Shown: piece after piece, positions 55,801-64,000 of the stretch
Layout of the letters: every line of letters begins with the position of its first letter
Numbering within the stretch: the stretch's first letter is position 1
Assembly: GCA_026545225.1 (NCBI GenBank)
Contig: CM048845.1
Coordinates: 1,449,001-1,513,000, forward strand
From: Cornus controversa
Lineage: Eukaryota; Streptophyta; Magnoliopsida; Cornales; Cornaceae
Reading direction: 5' to 3'
DNA: 64,000 nt
Position numbers and translations under genes: made by a program
Notes under the pieces: model-generated
Database searches by the model: none
What the model was told of the DNA's origin: nothing
What the model saw: only the letters and a program-made list of their open reading frames with translations

Positions 55801-57910
55801 ACGCGACCATCATTGCATCATCTATATAGCAGGTATCCATTTTGGTCCATACTTGTTTCTTTTGAAAATTGTTTAGGGTACCTCTTAGTGCATTTACCAT
55901 TTTCCATACATGATGCGTGTAGATTTCGAGTACCACACGGTCCATGACCATACAACTCTTGATAGTTTTAAAAAGTGTGGGATCTTCATTTAGATATGAA
56001 AATTCAGACGACACAATTTTATCCACCTGAGCACATGTCCGGATTTTGCTTCAATCTTCAAGGAATATGAGTAAATGCATGTGCGGCAACCCCTATTTTT
56101 GGAATTCAATTGTGAAGACATACCCAACTTTTTTGCTAAACATCTTCTTATTATCTAACTCCATCATCAGAGCGTGTCACTTTAATTCAAAAACACGGGC
56201 AACTATATCAAGACGATCAGTGGCATGTTGATGTGGTAATAAAGCTAAAGTAATTTCAGGCCAGTTAGGATTTGCAGTCATTGTAAGGAAGATATCTGGA
56301 TGTTGATTGTACCGAGTAATTGCCATTGAATCTTGAAAGGTCTCAAACATATGTCTTGGACTACCCCTAAATGAAGAAGGTAAAACAATTCATTGCCCAA
56401 TTTGATGCGGTTCAAATCCATCTGTAGCAATATCTGCCAGACCTTGGTAAAGTTGACGACGGAGTTTAGGCTGATTCAGCTTATAGTATGTTAGTCGATT
56501 TTGCTCAGTAATGGCCCAAACATCTATAATGAACTTCTGAAATAATTTTTTACCTCTTAAAATGGTTGAGTACTCTGAAGAACGTTCAAACAAACGATAA
56601 GTATAGAACTGTAATTGGGTAAGTCTATTAGTTGTATGTCTTCCATCTAAGATGTTCCACTGTTTTGACTCAAGTTCCCATCCAAGCTCACTGTAAGGGA
56701 ATAACAAAACATAATGTAAAGGTAAGTAAGCTGGGTGACATTCATTAATTCGCATCAATTCATTATTTCCTCTCAAGCGCACAACAATATCTCTCACTCC
56801 ACTAACTTGAGTTCCATCTCCTAGCAATATAACTGCAACCTCATTTGTTGTCGGCAGATTATACCTACGTCAATCTGCTGTTGAAAATGGAGAGTAATGA
56901 AGATAGACATATATATTTTGGTCTACTAAATTCAATTGCTCTAGTATTACAAATGCTTGACAAAATTTATTTGAAAATGCATTATACTGCAACAAATTTT
57001 TTTGAATATTTTCGAGAACATCCCTCCTCAGATGCGAATTTTTACAACTTCGAATGTCTAAAGCTGCTTCAAAGTCATAAATGTACAACTGTGCATAACT
57101 TGCTTCCTGTCCTGATTGGGATAAAAACGTCCCTATACAATGTTGCAGTTCTCTATGAATGGTGAATGGTGTTAGACCCCTGCCACTAAGAACTCTATCA
57201 TCCATTTGAACACCCAAACTTCTAAACGCATTGGTTGCATTATATTCCTGAGTATAACGACAAATGATTTTGATTTATCATCATTACTATCATATAATGA
57301 TGCAAGTTCTGAAGGGGGTGTTAGCATAGCAGGTAATTGAATATTTCCTTGCAAATAACATGTCCCAAAAGAGGATGCACGCAAGATGACTTTTTTAATT
57401 TTTCATCCATCCAATGTAAGGCTTTACAATAAGGACATGCTACATTCATGTTACCTAAAAAATGCTGACCGAGATTATGTTTACATCGAAAATTGATTAT
57501 TGCATTGTCACATGTGTTTTGTAATTCATCACTCAGATGATCATTTTGAATAACACTTTATTCATTTAATTTCTGATCCAAGAACACACGTTAAGACCGA
57601 CAGCAAGGCAAACTAGGAAGAAACCTTTGTTGTACTGGAGGCCATTCATTTCTCTCCCTATCTCGTCGTAAACGTTGGGTTACTGCAGTTTTTGATGGAG
57701 GAGTATGTTCCAAAATTTGCTGATTTAGATTAGTAGTAAGAAATTCTTGACTAAGATTTCTAGGAGAATGATCAAAAGACACTTCTAATTGAGGTGGTGC
57801 TTGTATATTAGATGACACATTCTCCAATGCTATCGGAGTTCTTTGCAGAGGAAGAATAGAATGCCACTGATGAGATGTTGGTATAGTAGTTACAGAATAG
57901 GGCACCACAG
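52840..57910 (-). pseudogene. Helitron Rep-helicase (RepHel) remnant
   Basis: Minus-strand blocks in the expected order. N-terminal region (57591-57908). Zinc-like CPYCKALHWMDEK (about 57400-57450). Helitron N-terminal domain (56390-57217) with ECHPAYLPLHYVLLFPYSELGW. Rep HUH motif GLPHMHLLIFLED (about 56058-56098). Rep continuation (PYNPYLSRMFNCHINVEVC, YIHKYIYKGHD, 55560-55763). PIF1-type helicase (54227-54826) with Walker A GGAGTGKT, Walker B-like LIIWDE and [10 protein letters not shown]. Last helicase motifs [16 protein letters not shown] and [10 protein letters not shown] (about 53365-53510). Numerous stops and frameshifts make it inactive. In intact Helitrons RepHel nicks and unwinds DNA for rolling-circle transposition. 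The 5' end of the element was not found. Confidence 0.9.
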
Positions 57911-58747
57911 AATGTGCTAACGTACCTTTTGAGACATTAGAATTGGGCTCCTATAAGATGTTAATTAACTGTTAAAATAATTGTAAATGTTAATTTTAAC
58001 ATTCTATGCTAAATATTTTTAGAAACGTGACAATAATATGATGATAATTACAAAAACTTTTAATAAAATATAAGCAAAACAAAATTAATGGTAAAAACAC
58101 ATCCCCATTTTTTCCTTTCTCTTGCGCGAAATGCTAGTCTCGGGATGTTTCTTGGCCGCCTAAAATTATTAAAAAATTATTTAAAAAATTAGTACAAAAT
58201 TTAAAAATAATAATAAAAGTTATAACAAATAAAAAAAAATGTAATGAGTTGAGCTCACGTTCATCGCGAATAATAATAGAATAATTTATTTTTTTCAAGA
58301 AATTAACCTACATATTAAAGTAAGTGAAATTTTAAAAATAAGGTAAGTAAACTATAGATGTTAGAAAAAAATAAAAAATAAATAATAAACTTACAACGCA
58401 CTCAACATCATTATTCGCTTGCATAATATGCAAAATGACAAAGTTTAAAAATTTTGAAAACCAAACATAGAAAATGAGAAGTCTAAAAGGAATCTATAAA
58501 AAGTTTATAAAGAAACTAACTTACATTCCCAAATATAGTAAAGGTATCCACTAGTGTGCCACGAAGAAATGGAAAGAAAAAAGAAAGTCCAAGAAATAAA
58601 GTCAATTTATTAAATGAAAAAACAAACTTAAATTTGATATTTTTACTACTCAATTGAATAATAAAAAAAAGATAGTGAAAGATAATTAAAGTTATATGTT
58701 CAGATTATAAGTATAGATAAATCAATTGAATAAAAGAGACAGGGAAA
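57911..58747. other. AT-rich sequence, probably Helitron 5' region
   Basis: No coding sequence. It lies upstream of RepHel on the minus strand. I could not find the Helitron 5' TC terminus, so the boundary between element and host is unknown. Confidence 0.35.
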
Positions 58748-59495
58748 ACTAATTAAAGGTAGAAGCACCATCCATAACCAATGAAAAACCGGGGATTAGT
58801 AAAGATCTAATAATTGGAAGTGTTTCAATTTAAGCTCTATTGATCACTCGCTCTCTCAATTTTTTTGTTTTAAACAAAAATCTTTTAGCCATCACTTTAT
58901 TATAACATGAAGTGGAGTGCAGTGAAAACTAAGTAAAGGTAGAAGCACCATCCACAACGAATAAAAAAAATGGGAATTAATAAAAATTTAATAGCAACTA
59001 CCAACAATAGATTTTTATTCTTTTTATATACAAAATCTTCACCAAAATCATATCTAAATTTTTTTTTTTGTGCATTTTATATCTAAATTATTATATCTAA
59101 AATATTATTATTTTTTGCATATATTATATATTCTACTCCCTCCGTCCCATAATTTTAGTCCACTATTCCTTTTTGGGATGTCCCAAAATACATGTCCATT
59201 TCCTAAAATGGATTATAACATTCCTAAATTACCCTTTTCAAACTCTACTATTCTAAAAGTGGGGCCCACCATATAATAATAATACTAACTTTTAAACAAT
59301 GACTAATATGTAAATTCATGCATTATTACACTAAAAAGTGGATCCCACCATAAAAAGTTGGAATCCCCAAACATGCCAAGAATTATGGGACGGAGGGAGT
59401 AGTATTATTGGAAGTGTTTGCATTTAAGCTATGTTGATCTCTCGCTCAAAAATTTTTTGCCCATCATTTATTATAACATGAAGTGGAGTGCTGGA
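58748..59495. repeat. Two-copy direct repeat of about 180 bp, second copy interrupted
   Basis: Copy 1 (58748-58925) and copy 2 (58927-59007 continued at 59406-59495) share TAAAGGTAGAAGCACCATCC, ATTGGAAGTGTTT, CATTTATTATAACATGAAG-like and GTGGAGTGC words. About 400 bp, including a Stowaway MITE, separates the halves of copy 2. Confidence 0.75.
59136..59399. mobile_element. Stowaway MITE (Tc1/mariner-type)
   Basis: The termini CTCCCTCCGTCCCATAATT and AATTATGGGACGGAGGGAG are perfect 19-bp inverted repeats carrying the Stowaway signature. TA flanks both sides (59134-59135, 59400-59401), the standard TA duplication. 264 bp, non-coding. Confidence 0.96.
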
Positions 59496-59856
59496 GTAAT
59501 TACGCAATAATTTTTTTTTAAGTGGAGGGAGGAGTTCAAATTCCCTTTCTTTTATCTTCATTTTCACATATTGAATTATCTATGTGATAACTAATACGTA
59601 GCAAGGTTCCAACCAATTTGTAATAAAAAAATCCAATTGAAATTGGTATTTTGCTGAATTAGGACGTAGAATGAATTAAATAAAATAAACCAATGATTGC
59701 AAATATAAAACAAAGTTAGGCCACATAAACCATTCAACAAAATAAAATTAAAAATAAAAACTTTTAATTAACCCAAACCAAACCACAATACAAATACAAA
59801 TATTAATTGAATAACAAAAATCATAATAGAACACCCATCTCACAAATCCACATAAA

Positions 59857-59930
59857 TTTTTTTATTTTATAGTATCGTAGGCATATGCAATCCAATAATT
59901 TTTTGTTTTATAGTGTCGTTCTTTAATTCA
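59857..59930 (+). other. Helitron 3'-end-like sequence in the opposite orientation, in two partial copies
   Basis: TTTTATTTTATAG.ATCGTAGGCA..TGCAAT at 59859-59890 resembles the minus-strand Helitron terminus at 52840-52880, but it lies on the plus strand and its stem is mutated. A second partial copy follows (ATTTTTTGTTTTATAGTGTCG, about 59897-59917). It may be the end of another, related Helitron. Confidence 0.45.
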
Positions 59931-62555
59931 AGAAATAGCTATCTTTTATGGCTGCCTTCTCTTTATTTCAAGAAATAGTTTGTTGATGTATAAATCATAT
60001 TTATATATGAAATTGTAGATTTTCTTTTACTTCTTCTTCTTCTTCTAATTTGTTCCCTATTTCTTTTAAAGCTAATATCTAGCTTTACCAATTTTATAAA
60101 CAAAATCAAAATTATATTTCAAAAGTTTGTAAATTCATGTATTCTATTATCAAATTCACCTAAATTCAAACCTAGTCAAAGGTGTAAGTGAATTATAACT
60201 AACACATATTTAAATTAAACATTATTGTAATAGATTCCTAACATGATTTAGCAATATGATGTATCACATGTATTTTTTGCTTCTTTCACTTATTTGCCTA
60301 ATTAGTGAGATTGATAATATGGGCATGTCCAACTTAAGTTAGAACTTAATATCTGATAACGAACAAATCATAAATGAATACATAGACATTGTGTTTGTCC
60401 AACTCTAGCTTATTTGAGTTGTAGCAAGTATTATCGAGCTCAAAACTAAGATATATAATCTTATCTTGTGGTCATAATTTTCTTTTGTCTCATAGAAAAA
60501 TAGATACACACACACCCATATATTTCTATGTCAAAACTCACTCCATGTTCTTTTTGCCTCTCTCTTTGTATCCTAAATTTCTAAGGCAGGCTTAATGTGT
60601 GTAAAACTATACAATTAATCTTTTCCATTTTAAACAATCTACCCTCTGTCCATTCATAAATTATGTATTGAATCTATCGATTACTGGTAGTGTTTCTAGC
60701 TTTTTTTAGTATTAGTTTCTTTATTAATAAAATGATTTGCATATACTTTATTTCTGTTGGCAAAATAACTTGATGTATAATTAAAGGATGAAAAATATGT
60801 ATAATTAAAGGATGAAAAATACACAAAGAAATTAAGGTGAGAAAATTCAAAAGAGAGAGATAACTATACAATGTGTGAGGAATTGAAGAAAGAATTAAAA
60901 ATTAGCTAGATATAAATAACTAAACAAATATAGTATCTTATTTGTAAATAAGTAAACAAATGCAGTATCTGGTGTGTGCCGGCAGCTCGGCGTACCTCGG
61001 TTGAAAAACCATGGTGGGTAGGGGCACGGGAGTTGCACCGGCAGCGGTGACCGTAGGTGATGTGTGCTGGAGGGGCGGCAGAGGCACAAGAGTTGTAGGG
61101 TAACTGTAGATGGTGTGTGCCAGTAGCTCAGCATGCATGGACTTGATGGTGTATCCTTAGTCGCTATGTTTGTGTGCGAGAGAGAGAAAATGAGAGGGAG
61201 AGAATGAAGGTGGTGTGGACGAGAGTTGCAGTGGCTTCACCTTGAAGACTCCAAGAAGAAAAGAAAATGAGGTAGGAGGAAGAGTGTTATCGGTTGAGTG
61301 ATGTATAAAGAGAGGAAAGTGGCATGGGCAATTGCATGAGAAAGTAAATGCAGAGATCGAGTGATTGAGTGATGTAGAAATAGAGCCATATGTGGGAGAG
61401 AGAAAGTGATTAAGTGATGCATAGACAATCTCCATCGGTAACGTGTACATCAGGTTCAATCCAATGGCTCTCTTTCTCTCCTTTTGAGTGCACAGTTACA
61501 ATTTGCTTACAGCAAATAACTAAGACCTCTCATATAAGTCATTCTCAGCCACGTACCACCTCAAGTGGGGCCTACTTCTATGCATGCCACCCCCAAATCC
61601 TTTGTACACCAAAGGATAGATACATCCAGTGGTCATAGATAGATATATATAGATCACAGCTTCAGAACTTAGCCTTTCTTCTTCCTTTCCTTCAGTAAAA
61701 TTGCCAATAGGAGAGAGATCATTTCAGGTGACTGTATATATGCATACACAAAAACTAAAATTTAATGATAAAAACAATCTATTTGCACATAGATTTGAAC
61801 AACTAACTTTCAGGTGTATATATATGCATACACTGAAGACAGACATGGTGAAGTAGCTGTGGCCTTCGGCTAGTAACTGGCAGTGGATTGATTGGTGGTG
61901 ATTCATGGGTCTATTGTTTCCGTGGTAACCGGCAGTAAGTGGTTTGGTCTTGGGTGGAAGGTGGTGGCTCACAGTTGAGCTTGAGCATCAGCTTTCAATT
62001 TGGTCTATATATGGAGCACTGGTTGCTCCAACGGTGGCCCTGCATTAAGACCCATTTAATTTGATACAAAATTATTTTAGCCACCCACATATATGATATA
62101 TGATATGGACTGACTTTAAAGAAGTGAAAAACAAAATATACATGCATATGCACATATTATGATTTACCTTTCAAAAAGCATCAACAAAATAACCAACCAA
62201 ACCACACATAAGAAATACCCCAAGAAAAATAATGAAATGAAACAGAGAGAGATGAGAGGAGAGATAAAAGAAATAAAAGAAATAAATGGGTGGGAGAGTG
62301 ATATAGAGATAGAGTGAGGGTAGGTGAAAGTTTAAATTTGAATTGAGGTAAGGAAATGTTTAAATTTGAATTTAGGTGGGAGTGAATCGTGACCGTTGAT
62401 TGAAGATAGGGAGAGTAATTTCAGACCATAGATAGGCATAGATATTTTGAGTCATGAGATGGATCTTTTAAGCTTTTTTGACAGTTAGATGATATTTTTT
62501 TTGTGCGGGAAATTCAAACACTAACCTTAAATGTAATATATATATATATATATAT
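59931..62555. other. Intergenic sequence, no gene recognised
   Basis: It contains a diverged direct repeat around GGTGTGTGCCGGCAGCTCGG (60970) and GGTGTGTGCCAGTAGCTCAG (61111) in an unusually GC-rich patch (60965-61140), and short repeats near 61724-61835 (GGTGTATATATATGCATACA-like). Open frames here have no domain content. The GC-rich patch could be a gene fragment carried by a Helitron, but I cannot identify it. Confidence 0.4.
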
Positions 62556-62559
62556 AGTA

Positions 62560-62728
62560 ACAGTGTCGATTCGAATTGGTTCCAGTTTGATTGGTTCCTA
62601 AAGGACTTGGAAACAAAATCGATCCCAACGGTTCCTTGATTTTGGAATCGGAATCAGAACCGAAATCGAATGTTATGATTTGGTTTGTACTGGTTGCACT
62701 TCCACTGATCTATGTGTACTCCTAGTTG
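62560..62728. mobile_element. Degraded relative of the hAT at 21772-22476
   Basis: GGTTCC/GGAACC-type words (GAATTGGTTCCAGTTTGATT, AACGGTTCCTTGATTTTGGA, GGAATCAGAACCGAAATCG) and a right end ATGTGTACTCCTAG recall the hAT at 21.8 kb (TGTGCACCCCTA). The left terminus and the target duplication are not recognisable. Confidence 0.5.
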
Positions 62729-64000
62729 TTACTTGTGACTTGTCATCCTTGTTTCAATTGATATTACTTTCACCGATGTCCATTGACCACGTTGAAGGAA
62801 AATAAAATTTTAATTATTTGGCGATGTTAATAAGTGAATATTTTATATTAACTTACTGAGAAATAATTGATATGGACTTGCATCATAACCAATGCAAATT
62901 GATGGCACTTGATCGTTTCCATGGGAAGGTCTTTTGAGTTCTACACTTTGTATTTCCATTCAATACACTGAGTGTGTGTGTGTGATAGAGAGAGAGAGAG
63001 AGACGATTACAGTTTCAATTAAACACTTGATCTCTCCTTTTCATTTGAGGTTAAACATTTGATCTCTCTTTGTTTGTTTCAGTTAAACACCATTCAATAA
63101 CTTGTTGTGCAAAAAGGGTAATCTTTTTGTTTTGATCACGTGGTCACATTGTTGGATAAGGATGATAACTAAGAACGATCCCATAAAGCTTTCGAGAAGT
63201 TGTTAGGGTTGGGTTGTTCTTTTGGGAATTATGGCTCTTATAATTAGATTTCTATATAGAGTTGTATTTTTAATACTTAATTCTTGGAGGACAAGTTGTC
63301 TTGGGCTCTAAGGAATTGTAATCCTTATACATAAATAACGGGTTTGGAGACTCAATAAATAGAGATGGGGTTGAGTGAGAAGCTATAGAAGAAAAATAGA
63401 GAGAGAAGAGAGTGAGTGAGAATAGGAAGATGTAGCCTCACAGAAGAAAGGTTTGCTTTGAGCCTAACTAAAAAAATCGTGAGAGATAGAAGTAGTGAGT
63501 GTGCATTATTTGTTATTATAATATTTTCTTCTTGATTTATTTGTTATTATAATTTTTTGTGTTTATGATGTAACTTTTTTCTGGGATAATTTACTCTTAC
63601 CTTTCGTGAGGTTTGCATTAATTATCGTCAAATTAATCGTTTTAAAAAATAACTCTAACACACCTGACAAAGTTAAGATCACTAGGTTGGTTCATGGTAA
63701 TAGTGAAATTACCAAACTACCCATATCTTTACAACAAGAATTGTGTGTATCATGTTGACATAAGAGACCCAAGTTGTAAAGGATAAAATTGCCCCTCTAC
63801 AGTCAACTACCACCCACCACCATTACCACTCCCAACCCTCTATGCATCTTTCTCTGTCCCTCCACTACCCTCTAACTTCACCATCCCTCCTCCCCACCCT
63901 CTCTCTATCTCTCTCCACAACCCCCTCTCTTCTTCTTCTTCTTCCTTTGTGTAGTGTATATTACATACATATACACACATACATATATATGACTGTAACA
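62729..64000. other. Intergenic sequence to the window end
   Basis: (GT)/(GA)n tracts near 62970-63002 and CT-rich tracts near 63840-63945. I see no coding frame, RNA gene or terminal repeat. The CT-rich end could be the 5' UTR or promoter of a gene beyond the window. Confidence 0.4.

Noticed and set aside
60895..61459. Overlapping minus-strand frames of 60-100 aa (Ser/Leu/His-rich)
   Set aside because: Several frames are open at once because of the CT-rich composition. There is no consistent frame, start context or domain.

Overview
This is a plant nuclear DNA window, almost certainly from a eudicot. It is AT-rich and full of TA/GA microsatellites. It holds only two convincing host genes, separated by dense, nested plant-type transposable elements (Ty1/copia, Ty3, TRIM, hAT, Stowaway and other MITEs, Helitron). 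I cannot name the species from the sequence.

Host genes. (1) A three-exon NAC transcription factor on the + strand (16442-18135, 424 aa). It has a complete NAC domain and C-terminal motifs of the NST/SND1 secondary-wall group. (2) An intronless glutaredoxin-like gene on the - strand (50994-52064, 356 aa). It has an N-terminal MGC acylation-type start, a GRX fold without the active-site CxxC, and a C-terminal Cys-pair zinc-finger-like tail. Every other coding trace belongs to mobile elements, and nearly all of it is broken.

Layout. 1-2.9 kb: intergenic, with a fold-back element (1929-2834). 3.07-6.5 kb: a long Ty3-type LTR with a multi-LTR TRIM array inside it. 6.5-9.4 kb: an antisense copia relic, itself carrying a TRIM. 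10.97-13.8 kb: an antisense copia relic broken by a 5S-rRNA-like tandem repeat, which is in turn split by a complete TRIM with a perfect target-site duplication (TSD). 13.9-15.4 kb: a short poly(A) retroposon hit by a hAT, which was hit by a TRIM. 16.4-18.1 kb: the NAC gene. 21.1-29.3 kb: a degraded Ty3 element carrying a hAT, a complete non-autonomous LTR element whose LTRs are packed with heat-shock-element-like arrays, and a TRIM array. 33.3-42.0 kb: a Ty3 element whose 5' LTR holds a complete copia (TSD CCTTT) and a hAT (TSD CATTTAAG). 44.5-49.3 kb: a relatively young copia with both LTRs. 51-52 kb: the glutaredoxin-like gene. 52.8-57.9 kb and beyond: a decayed Helitron with Rep and PIF1-type helicase remains. 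58.7-59.5 kb: a duplicated segment split by a Stowaway MITE. 60-64 kb: mostly unrecognised intergenic DNA.

The most interesting object is the 2.57-kb element at 22736-25308. Both LTRs carry strings of alternating GAA/TTC pentamers that fit heat-shock-factor binding sites. Its interior encodes only a Gag-type zinc knuckle and a chromodomain-like motif, with no polymerase. The nested insertions with intact TSDs also give a readable relative chronology for much of the window. All boundaries, TSDs and motifs were read by eye; family names beyond superfamily are inference.
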